From positions 930,001 to 994,000 of the forward strand of contig JAZAYU010000037.1 of assembly GCA_038501625.1 (NCBI GenBank): a DNA stretch of 64,000 nt. The letters are read 5' to 3'. The position numbers and the translations under genes are program-made. The notes beneath the pieces are model-generated. The model saw only the letters and a program-made list of their open reading frames with translations. It ran no database searches and had not been told where the DNA came from. The stretch is from Corbicula japonica. Its lineage: Eukaryota; Mollusca; Bivalvia; Venerida; Cyrenidae. Position 1 is the stretch's first letter; every line of letters begins with the position of its first letter. Below are positions 1-12,465 of this stretch, piece after piece.

Positions 1-119
1 CTTTACTGCTAGATGTAAGGCTAAAATTACACAAACAATTGTTGACAATAAAAATATTAGTACATTTAAAATGTCAAAAAGATCAGTTAACTATTAAAGA
101 TCTATAACCTAACATATTT

Positions 120-345
120 ACACTTTACTCCAAGATAAAACATTATTTCATGGGCAAACAACATAGATCCGGATCAGCTGGCACATTTGATCAGGATCTA
201 CACTGCTTTTTGATTCATTATTTATCTCCGACCAAGATGCAACCAATGCAGATCCATATCAAAAGGCATGGATGTGCCACAAGATCTGGATCTACACTAG
301 TCACTCAGGCGAATAAAATTGTGGAGTTAAGTTTGGATCAATAAC
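120..345. mobile_element. TTAA-type palindromic MITE, decayed copy
   Basis: Shares the inner blocks of the dispersed family: GTAGATCCAGATCAGCTGGC-like sequence on the left and its inverted counterpart (TGTGCC...ATCTGGATCTACACT) on the right. Termini are eroded. Confidence 0.7.
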
Positions 346-718
346 CATTACCGCAGTCAGGGTGAAACTCAGTGCTTAGATCAACATGTAAGATTAGTAC
401 ATTAAATAGCTGCTGTTAGATTTTGTTCATTGATGATGTGGTCAGTTTTTGACTGTTTAAAGCTGTGAGGTGATAAACAGACTGCATTCATTAATGTGAC
501 AAAATAACATCTTTGTGTTATAGGGAGAAAAAAAACGATGTTCGGAATTAATCAATTAAATGGAAACATACTATTCATCCAGCTTATAAACTAAACTACT
601 GTAAACATTCTTTATTATAGTGAAAATTGTCCTCTTCATATAATTATCAAGGTATTTTAATCAAAATTAACCAGTTGCACAATTAATTATCATAATGAAA
701 AAATCAACTGCAGATTAT

Positions 719-953
719 ACCTTTCCTCCACAGACACACCTTTTGCATGGGCAAACAGTGTAGATCCAGATCAGCTGGCACATCCGTGCTGTCTGATCAG
801 GATCTGCACTGTTCACTATTTGATTATTGGGTTATTTCTGACCAAAAAGCCACCAGTGCAGATCCTGATCAGATGGCAAGAGATGTGCCGGCTGATCTGG
901 ATCTACACTGGTCGCACATGGGTAAAATGCGTATATATGGATGAAAGGGTTAA
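719..953. mobile_element. TTAA-type palindromic MITE
   Basis: About 235 bp. Starts with CCTTTCCTCCA-like sequence and ends GGATGAAAGGGTTAA. Contains inverted GTAGATCCAGATCAGCTGGC / GCCGGCTGATCTGGATCTAC blocks. It abuts the donor of the last ANKFY1 exon in the window. Confidence 0.85.
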
Positions 954-959
954 ACTTAC

Positions 960-1107
960 CATTGTCTAGATTTTCATCAACAGCATCAAACTCCACACTG
1001 TTTTCTAACAGGATGGTGCATATAATAGAGTGGTCTTTACTGGCAGCTATGTGCAATACTGTCTGCTTACTGTTCGTTCTGGCATTCACATCTGCACCAG
1101 CCAGTAA
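960..1107 (-). CDS. ANKFY1: ANKFY1 exon: ankyrin repeat, last exon in window
   Basis: Encodes LLAGADVNARTNSKQTVLHI, AASKDHSIICTILLENSVEF, DAVDENLDN. Acceptor CATTACAG, donor AATG|GTAAGT, phase 1 out. The remaining ~200 residues, including the FYVE finger, must lie left of position 1. Position 1-959 shows no further exon I can support. Confidence 0.95.
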
Positions 1108-4100
1108 CTGTAATGTACAGAAACATGAAAATATATTCTTCACAGGTAAAAACCTCTCCAACAAGGAGTCTGGGTAGCAGTGATGTAACGCCAAAGTCGT
1201 TACCAAAGTTGTTACCCAAGTTGTAACCTGTAATATTGGTCAGTTCACCGAAGTTGTTACATAGGCTGTACCTGTTTCACTGGTCAGTCCCTAGGCTTTA
1301 CCCATAACATTGGTGACTTAAGCAAACTTGTTAAACAGAAGATACAAGCTCATCACAACTATCTCCATGCCCCTTATGTAAATCACGTTGATGAACTTTC
1401 TTTATAATATCTGGTCTTCAGTAATTCTTTTGAAGAGAAGACATATGTATCCTATAATCAATCAAGCCATACAATTGAACCAACAAGCCAGTCTGAAAGT
1501 TTTCCTGAAAGCTGCTGCTGGATAGCATAGATTTAAAGTTAAAATTAATGTTAATTCCTTTCTTCATGGATATTAGACATATATTCCATGTGTGGCCAGG
1601 GTAGATCCAGATCAGAACACACATTCTTGCAATCTGATCAGGATTCAAACTGCTTAATCATTTTTTTTTCTAACCAAGTACATTCAGATCTGATAAACAG
1701 ATGTGGTAGTATAGACTTGAAACAAGATAGCAGTAAGCATTGCATGAACTGAGTATACCAGTGCCCAAGGTTATAAAACTGAGCATGGAAACCAGTCTCA
1801 AATCTCAAGCAATCTGATTGGCTGAAATGGCAACCAGTCGCCATTTCAGCCAATCTGATGCTTGAGATTTGAGACTGGTTTCCATGCTCAGTTTTATAAC
1901 CTTCAGCCCAAGTGATTTGAGTACTTACCAAGTTTCTTACTATAATCTCCGAGCCAACATCCACTGCTAGATGTAATGGTGTTAAATGTTTGGAGTCCTG
2001 AACTCGCGAAGTCACATTAGCGTGCACACTTATCAGGAAGAGAACACTTTCAATGTCTTTGTTCATTATGGCTACATGGAGAAAGTTCCTGCCTCTGTTG
2101 TCAACCTACAACACCATAAAGCCTTCATTCTGAATACTGTAGTATAATTTAATTTCCCGGGGACGAATTTTCGCGCAAAACCCGTAAATAACAAATTCGC
2201 AGGGGGCATAAATTCGCAAAAATGTACTTTTCTATAAAAAAGCAATGTTAAATGTTTTAATTTTGCTGGGTTTGAATTTTGCGCTCTTGTAATAGCGCAA
2301 ATTACGTGAAAATTAAACCCAGGTGAAATAAAATGATTTAACAGTAGTTCTCTTAAAAATAGACAGCAGTGATACAGTTACTTGATGACTGTTTCTGTAT
2401 CACACAATCACCGCAGATGACGTTTCGCGGGGGCTTGAATTAATGAAATTGAAAAATTCTATTAAGTTTGTCTTTAATGGTTTAATTTCATTGGGGTTGA
2501 TTTCATGCAATCACCCTACTGCAAAATTAATCCCACGCAAAATGAAATGATAGTACAGTAGTTTTAGTGCTTGGTACATTATTTCTGATTGCGTTCTGCA
2601 AAACGTAAGATTGCAGAACAGACTTCTAATTGATCACCACTGATCAGTTCTTACTTTACTGAGTAAAAATGTAACCATTTCAGCTGCCTAACATATTTCT
2701 TTTACCCTATCCTCCATGGATAATGTTTATACGTCATGTACAGTCAGTGCAGGTCTAGAGCAGCCTGCATATCATTGCAGTCTGATCAGGATCTATTACT
2801 GGTCACTAAGATAATCATTTATTAGATTATTTCTGCCCAACAAGCAAACAGTGTAGAATCTGATCAGACTTCATGGATACAATGACCAACTTGGATTTAC
2901 ATGCGTTGCACATGGGACACAAGTCATATCCATGGACTATAGGGTTACAAGAGGTTTTTTTTTCAATGGTTGTCTGATAGTATTCATGTTGATGATTTTG
3001 TTTAGAGTCAGAAAATATCTACTGTTTCATTAAAAGAAATTTTTATGATGCTCATATAAATAAAATATAAATTAAGTAGTAACAACAATGCCCACCTGTT
3101 CAGCTGCTTTGGGTTCCCTGTTCAATATAGACTGAGCCGCCTTATTATTCCTTGTTGTCATGGCAGCAGCAAATGGGGTGAGTCCATTCTTGTCACGGAG
3201 GGTAAGGTCGAGGTTAGGGTGGGACAGTAGTAGAGAAATGATCACCGCATGTTGATTTTCTATGGCTATATGAACAGGTGTCTTCCCTTCTGCATCCTAC
3301 AACCAGTTTAATATCAAATATGTCACTCTACAAGAAAATATGTATTAACAAATCAACCATTGCTAACAATCTCTTGACTCCTTTTCAATGGATTCAATGA
3401 ATGTAACCACATGATGAAGTATTTTTAATGACCTAACTAGCAGTTATGAAAGCACATGTAACACAGACTGTAAGTTTTAGTCTTATCAAAATGACTGTAT
3501 GGGAACAGTCGAGATGAAAAATAAGATCAAGCGCAACAGCCAAAAGTCCCGACAACAAAAACTATCCCTTAATCTCTCAGAAAAATTAGCCATTGGTACA
3601 AAAACAAAAACTGTATGAAATGTGAAAGGAAATGAATTCAAGGCAAAAACAAATCTTTCTTGTCTGCATTTGTAGTCGAACTGTTTTGATAAACATGGGG
3701 AATTTAACTCTAACTGGGGATTTAAAACAAAATCCGAGTTATCCATACTAACTTAAATGCCTTGGATTCAAAAGGTCTAGAAAACTTCATAAGCTGTAGC
3801 AATACAAAACATCTAAATCAATGCAAACAAAAGTGTTTAGTACCATAATTATATATATAACCCTTTCCTCTATATATACACAATTTAAAGCATGTGCGAC
3901 CAGTGTAGATCCAGATTAGCTGGCACATCAGTCAGATAAGGATCTGCATTGTTCACTGTTTGGTCAGTTATAAATTAATAAATCGAAAAGCTAACAGTGT
4001 GGATCAGATGGCACAAATGTGCAGGCTGATCTGGATCTACACTGATTTCCAATACAGTAAAGGTGTATCTATGGAGTAAAGAGTTAAGTGATATGCTGTG

Positions 4101-7100
4101 TGCTCACCTGAGTATTAACTTCTGCTCCAAACTCCATCAAGCATTGCACAACCATCTCCATGCCCCAGGCACAGGCCAGGTGTAAAGGTGTCTGACCATC
4201 CCTAGAACATGTATACTTTTCTTACACTTGTCATATTGTTAATGTTTAGATGTGTTTAATAAATGGGCTTAGAACTATGTCACAGTCTGACAATTCTATG
4301 CAAGCAATGTGTCAGTTGACTGCAACCAGAATCTTTGTAGCCGTGAAAGCTGTGTTATCGATGTACTTGTTAAAATTATCAATGATTCTTATGCAGTACA
4401 ATATAAGTTCATTACTTCTGTATTTTGGTGAAAATAACTAACACATCAACTTAACATTTACCAAGAGATGACAGAGTCTGTCATATCTAGGTCAAAGCTA
4501 TCAAATATGGAAATGCACGGTCAACTACATAACTAATTTATGTCGGTAATAGAGATGCGTCGATAATACAGAGCTAAAGTATATTTTCTTGAGAATACTT
4601 AATGTTGTACTAAGATATATCTGTAATTTAGGATCACTTAGCTTCTCTGTCTGACACCAGTTTTAATAAAGCTGCTATTTTAATAACTATAATCTTGCTT
4701 GCGAAACTATTCATTTTGTTCATTACTTGTGACAGATGGACAGTCTTGCTTATGAACAAATTCTTCCCTACATATTTCCCTTTTTCTCCAAGAAGGGTGA
4801 TACAAAAAAATGTGTCTGTGAAGTTCGATTTGCTGTTCATAAGGGGGTAAAATAGACTGCTGCAGAGCTAAGCAAGGTTGGGGAACAATAAGATATACCC
4901 CTACTGGGTAACACTGACTGCTGTAAGGGAGGTAAACCCCTGCTGGGTAACATTTAAGGCTGAAAGGGAGGTAAACTATCTCAATCAGTGCAGTGTGAAA
5001 TATATGGTTTATCAGGATTTAAAATAACATGAAGTTACCATTTCTTTCCTACTCTGTAATAAATCACATTTCTCACATTTCAATACCAAATAATATAAAA
5101 TCATAAACAAATAAGTGGTAAATGTTTTTCCATATATAAATTTCAAATACATGAAGGTTTTCATACCACTACACACAATAACATATCAAGAAGATAATCA
5201 TGCAAATTAGGTTAAATGACATAATTTTCAGGATTCTTTTCTAATTCACATATTTGACAAAAATCTGGTTTAATGCGAGTCAAGACTCCATCACAGAAAA
5301 TATATGCGCTGAATTAAAATAACCTTAGACTTTTAAGAAATGCAACATGAACAAATATACAGTTTAATAACATTTTTTTTAGTACTGCAGTAATCAAAAC
5401 TTGTTGCTGTTTATTGAATGTTAATTATGTATCGGGTGCTTAAATAACACAGCATGAAAATATATAAAAATTACATATACTCTAACTAATTTGATAACAA
5501 CTATATGTTAACTGTGACGTACTGTGAGAAAATAAAGTTTAATTACTTTTAAATTAAGGTCATATGTATACAAAAGATCTAAACTGGTATAAAAAATGAT
5601 CAAAACAGTTTTAGCATTAAGAAAACATCTGAGACCAAATGGCAAACAGTGTAGACCTCGATCAGCTGTGCAGATGCAAAGCTTGACCCAAGTCTACACT
5701 GGTCACATTTTGGCGCTACTATTAGCACTTGGTAGCACTGACCTTGTTTCCTCTCCCCCTTCACCATTAGGTCCCGGACGTCTGGGGCTGTTCTTATCAC
5801 AGTGACTGAAATATACAACAGCTTTGTGTGAAATATACACCATCTTTGTGTGAAATATACACCATCTTGGTGTGAAATATACACCATCTTTGCATGATTC
5901 ATAATGCATATAAAGAAATACACAGTTAAATAACATTTTTTATAGTACTGCTGTAATCAAAACTTGTTGCTGTTTATTGCCTGTTGAAGATTGATACCTT
6001 TTAACTGATAGAAAGCAAATTAATGGTTTTCATGGTTGAACAGTGTTGATACACATCTGCAAGCACATCCGTGCAATGTGATGTTGACCTACACTGTTCC
6101 CACATGCGATATATGGAGTATATTGTAATCTCACAAAACTACAACAAACTCTTAACGAGATATGTTCCCTCGCCATTTGTCAATAATTAACAATATTTCC
6201 CTTCACACAGGTATATACCCATATCTAAAATACACTGAAATAAATTTTGTGAGGGAATTTCTTGACAAATAAGTAACTATGCCTGAATTAGGCAGAAACT
6301 AAGAGAAAATCACTGTTTGCCAGGGATTTATCTGTTACCTTCTAATTAGGAAGCAGGCCACCGATTCATTGTTTTCATCTATTGCTCTATGTAATAATGA
6401 CTGCAGACAGTTGCTGGGTCCCGGCAGCCACAGATCTACATCACAGCCATGCTTAACCTGCAACAAGGTAAGACGGATAAGATCTTTAACTAAATTTAAT
6501 TCATGAGATAGAAGAAGTATACAGTAAAACCCTTTATTGAAATTCCAAAACAAAAACTACATCAATAATGAATCCTCCATTTCAATGTCCTGTGTAACAG
6601 TTTGCACAATTAACACCCCAAGATACCTGGGCACAAGATCATAAAACTGAGATTGGAGACCAGACTCAAATCTCAAGCATCTGATTGGCTGAAATGGTGA
6701 CCAGTCGCCATTTCAGCCAATCAGATGCTTGAGATTTGAGTCTGGTCTCCAATCTCAGTTTTATGATCTTGGCCCCAGCCCAGTGCTAGCGGTGGTCTGA
6801 ACTAGCACTGTTGGCTTTGACTTTACAGAAAAAGCATTATTGGCCATCATTTTACAGTAACAGTGTTATTGGCTTTGATCTTACAGAAAAAGCAATGTTG
6901 TCCATGACTTTTAGTAATAGCTTTGATGGGTAATTTTTTACAGTAATAGCATTGTTCGGTATGATTTTATAGTACATGTAATAGCATTGTTGCTATGATT
7001 GTACAAGTAAAGCCTTGTTGGCTGCACTTTTACTGCAAAAGCAATGTTGCTATGATTTTACAGAAATAGTATTGTATGCTATTGATTTTACAGTAATAGC

Positions 7101-10100
7101 ATTACTTTTTATAAATAATTTACAGGTAAATCAGGTGAGAGGAAAGTAATATCTGATCAATTCCTACCAGCGTGTGGGCTATATCCTCCTGTCCCGAGTC
7201 CAAGGCCTGCCACAGAGGACAGATACCATTCTGGTCAGTTATATTCATCTCCACACCACGCTGACACAGCACTTCTACAACAACAGGCAGGTGGCGCTTT
7301 ATAGCATGCTGTAAAGGCGTATCACCTTCTGTAGTCCTGCAGATAAAGTAAGGCTTCAGAGAATATGAATCACACACGTTAGTGGAGGAACAAGGGTCTA
7401 GGAGGTGGAGCCTTTACTCCAGATCCGGAGATTGTGGGTTTGAATCCCACCAGTGGAGAGATTCTGCCACAGTTTCCCAGATCCATTTTTGGCACAAGTC
7501 CTGGTTTAACCCAGGAAGCATTCATCGAGCATGAATTATTTAAGTTTGACTAACTCGTTTCATAATCGATGTAAATAAATAAGTTTAAACTAAAAAAATG
7601 TTGATGTAGCTAATGCTGTAGGTTAAAATCTCTGTATAAATTGTAAAACTCTGTGTATTAGCTGAGAAAATCTTAGTCAATCATCTACCAGAGCAAGCTT
7701 TACACATGTATATCTCCTTAATGAATCCTTGTAATGTGCTTCAAAAAAGAGATCAATGATTTTTTTGGGTAAGTCTGTAACAGAATTTTGTAATTTGTTA
7801 TTTTCATTCAAACTAATCAATTTTTAAATGATCATGTTTAAAACTTTTCTTTAACTTTTTTCTTTCAGTTAATCTTTCAGTTTTTAATTCTTCTGTAAAA
7901 TAAACTGATAAATGAACTGAAAAGTTCACATACTTAATAGTCAGATCTGCTTGATGTTCTATCAGAAATAATGCCCCGGAAATGTCTTGTTTTTCTATAG
8001 CCTGGTGAAGTAATGTGAGACCCTCTGTGTTCTTCTCGTTGATGTTGGCACCAGCTCCGAGCAGTTTGCCTGCCTCCTCATACAGGTGGCTCCAGAGTGC
8101 AAGACCCAGCACCGTTTGACCATCAGAGTCCTTGATGTTAAAGTTTGGAATGATCTTATTGTTGTCTGTACACTGTGCTGCTGCTACTGTAAAAAGTAAC
8201 AATCATTCCTATGTACAAAATAGCATTATTACATAATATTTAACTATATACAGTCCATCCAATTCTGAAATACAGAGTTACCACTAAAACTACAATTATC
8301 TTTAAAATTGCACCCTAGAAGAATATGACAATTAAAAAAACTTGAAACTTTTAATGTTTATTTAGACATACATGCAAATTTTAAAAGTTTAGCTCAAAGG
8401 TAACTTCTGACAAGTTTAACTTGCAAGTAGCAAGTAACCAGTAGCTTGCTGAACTTACATTTGAACTGTAGGAATACTACTACAATATCACTATGTCCAC
8501 TCATTAAGGCCAAATGTAAGGGAGTTTGTTGAGAAACTGGAGTTGTCTCCCCTTCTGGCAGAAAGTCAGCTGTCATGCCAAGTCGTGGCTCTATTCTTAC
8601 TGTCTGATAATTAGGGTTACCTCCCTTGTCGAGCAGGATTACAACCAGATTTGTAAGTCCCTTTTCACAGGCTATATGAAGGGGAGTTTCACCCTGAAAA
8701 ATATCACAGTCACATATACAGAAGATTTAGTTGGTCCATGAAACCAGTATTTACATTAGAATGGTGAAAAAAATGTGTCTGTCATAATTAATAAGTTGTT
8801 AAAATATAAAATTAAGAATATGATACATGATATTCATGCCAGTCACTCAAAAGGAACCCACTTATATATGATGTATATTTATTTTATGCTTTTCAGTGAA
8901 TTATAGAATTTTCCCGGTGAAATAAAAGTGGTATTTCACTGTTTTCAAACAGTGGAATATAATTTTTATTTTCACTGATTTTTTCATGTTGGTACCCAAA
9001 CGCACATAACATACCAAATGAGAATGTTAAGAAAACGGGCTCAAATTTGTATATTTGATGTCATGACGTCACGTCATAAATAAGCACTTTTGGCACCATT
9101 TCTTGTACATTTTCTGTCAAATTCACCCAAATCTTGCACTAAAAGCATAAAATAAAAAGAAAATTTGTTTTTTCCAGCGAACGATAGAAATATATTTCAC
9201 TTGTGAACTCCTGAATTATGTATTTTCACTCGTGGCTTTGCCACTCGTGAAAATACGAATTCCGGAGCACACTCGATGAAATATATTTCTATCTTACACT
9301 GGTAAAAACAAATATCCTCTATTTGTTGTACTGTTTGTTTTATCAAAATCATGTTTAATGAAACCATATTATGCATATGATCAGAAAGAAATAAAGCATA
9401 TTGTACATGTTGTATTTTATTGCTAAGTAAATGTTCATGTATTTGTTTAAAGATTATTAATCTTGACCAGTTTGCCTCTAAGTAGAGTGTTCCTTTGGAT
9501 AACTGAGTACAATTTACCTTGTGATTGGGTTGTCCAGGTTTAGCACCATGTGTAGCCAGGAAAATCGCAGCTTTCTCATGCCCCGCCCTTGCTGCTAAAT
9601 GCAGGATTGTGTCCCCTGAGTAAACGAAAACTTTGGTATAAGTAAACACATTTATAAATCATAAACAATGTTCAATAGTAGCATTTTAATCAAGATCTGA
9701 GAAGTTTAAGTCTTTAGTCCATGGAATATCCATAGGTTGATCCAGATCAGCTGGAACATCTGTGTTGTCTTATCATGATCTACAGTGTTCACTTTTTTAC
9801 TGATTGTTTCTCGACCCAAAAGGCAAGCAGTGTTCATCCAGATCAGACGGCATGGATTTGCCTGCTGATCTTGATCTACACTGGTCGCATATAAAGTATA
9901 TATCCATATATATGGAGTAAAGGGTTAAATCAGTATGTTTACCGGATTCGGATTCTGTGGCATTTGGATTACTTCCATGTTTCAACAACTGGGCAGCGAA
10001 ACTGTTCTCACTGTAAATATCCTCCGTTCTCCCATCAACTGTCTCTCCCTGCATTCAAAAATAAGTCTTTGAACAGATTACAAACATGTTCCCTATATGC

Positions 10101-12421
10101 AGATTTAGAACCTGACAACTATATCCTGTTACACTTTATACCTGTATCAGGTTTTATCAAGTGTGACCAGTGAAGATCCAGATCAGATTCTGATATGGAT
10201 CTACAATGGTAGCACACACAAAACCCAAATTCAAATAGTAAATGGATAAGCAAGAAACACATCCTGGCATTAAAACTTCATTTCTACAACAGACTTTAAG
10301 CTTGTTTACAGTTTCATTACATAAAATGTTGTACAAATGACAAGATCCTAAATTAAGTACATCTAATAGTTTGATAAAGAATATTTAAAAAGTATATAAA
10401 GTATAAAAGCCTTTGATTGCAAACCATAAAATTGTATGCTTACACAACAAGAAAATAGGATAGAAATAAAATACATTACTTCTTGTAAAGCCAGCCACAA
10501 TACAGTATGGCCATCAGCATTTTTTAGTTCTAAATTTGGTTTTCCCTGCAGTAGTAGAACTTCAAATACTGGCCTATTCTTGCAGAATATTGCACTGTGT
10601 AAAGGGGTACTGCAAACAGAACAAAATCATCAATGAGCTTAAGAAACTATGAAATTAGCAAGGAAATTCTTGTAATGGGGACTAGCTACGTAGTATCTTT
10701 AACCTTTTATACTAAGGGCTTTGGCTTCATCCATGATGAGGTCTGTCTGCACATCTGTGCATTTTGATAGATTGTAGCTCCTGATTTAAATAAGTCACAC
10801 ATGGGATATCTCTTTTGTGTTAAGGTTTATCCCTTTACCTAATATATATAAATTATATAAGTTTAGATCCAGATCAGCCAACACAACAATGCCATCTATT
10901 CTGTCAGCTTCTTGACCAGAAATATCATATGAACTTATACGCAAAAACTGTAGATCCTCATCAGACAGCATGGATGTGCCACCTGATTTGGATCTACTCT
11001 CTTTGCCCAAGCCATAAAACACACATCTGGAGTAAATAGTTAATTCTATTTCAAATGATGCTACTCTTTGTTTCTGCACAGAGTTCAGATACTTGCTACA
11101 TTTGCCTCCTTATTTACTAAAAATAAAAAATAAAACAACAACTAGAACTGCTTTTGGGAAAAGCACATGTCTCCCACAAAGGCATCATCTTTGATGATGC
11201 ACAGGATAAAACTGGTGAAGTGAATATAAAGATGGCAATTTATTAAAAGGGCATACGGAAGTTCTGTGCAATATTAGTCATAAACAATGTCACAAATTTT
11301 TGGAGGATCAGGAAAAACATAAGCGACAGCAAGTGAAGATTTTTTTTTTAAACAATTCAAGGGCCATAATCCTGAAGTGCCTCAAGCAATATCGATGACT
11401 TTATAGCCTGGTTAAGATATTATAGCCATCAACATTTTGATAAACTTTGATGAAGATACAATGAAAACTATCTGACTTTGAGAGATGAACCAGGTTAGTG
11501 ACATGTTTAAAAGGCTAATTTCGGATAAATCAAAGGGCCATAAATCTGATATGCCTGGTGCAAAGTGGCTGGTTTTCGAACTTGGCCAAGATATTAAGGC
11601 CACACACATTATCATAATGTTAATTGAAAATCAGTTGATGAATATTTCAGTTACATAGCAGACAAGGCTTAAACAGCCAATTTTGGATAATTCAAGGGCC
11701 ATAAATCCGACATGACTGGGGCAATACGGCTGGTTATCGAACTTGGCCGAGATATTATGGCCACAAACATTTTCATAAAGTATGGTGAAGATCAGATGAT
11801 AACTGTTCAAGTTACAGAGTGGACAAGCCTCAAACGACTTATTTTTGATAATTCAAGGGCAATAATTCTGAGATTCCTTGGGCAATATGGCTGGTTATCG
11901 AACTTGATCGAGATATTATGGCCACTAACATTTTGATGAAGTTTGGTGATGATCCGATGAAAACTGTTTGACTTAGAGAGCGGACAAAAAAAAAAAAAAA
12001 AAAAAAAAGAATTTAACAGTATGCCATTCGGTCTCACTCAAGCACCTTTTAAGTTTCAAAATGACCAAAAGGGCCATAATTCTGAGATTCCTTGGGCAAT
12101 ATGGCTGGTTATCGAACTTGATCGAGATATTATGGCCACTAACATTTTGATGAAGTTTGGTGATGATCCGATGAAAACTGTTTGACTTAGAGAGCGGACA
12201 AGTGTGACAGACGGACGGATTTAACAGTATGCCATTCGGTCTCACTCAAGCACCTTTTAAGTTTCAAAATGACCAAAAGGGCCATAATTCTGAGATTCCT
12301 TGGGCAATATGGCTGGTTATCGAACTTGATCGAGATATTATGGCCACTAACATTTTGATGAAGTTTGGTGATGATCCGATGAAAACTGTTTGACTTAGAG
12401 AGCGGACAAGTGTGACAGACG

Positions 12422-12465
<44 letters not shown>

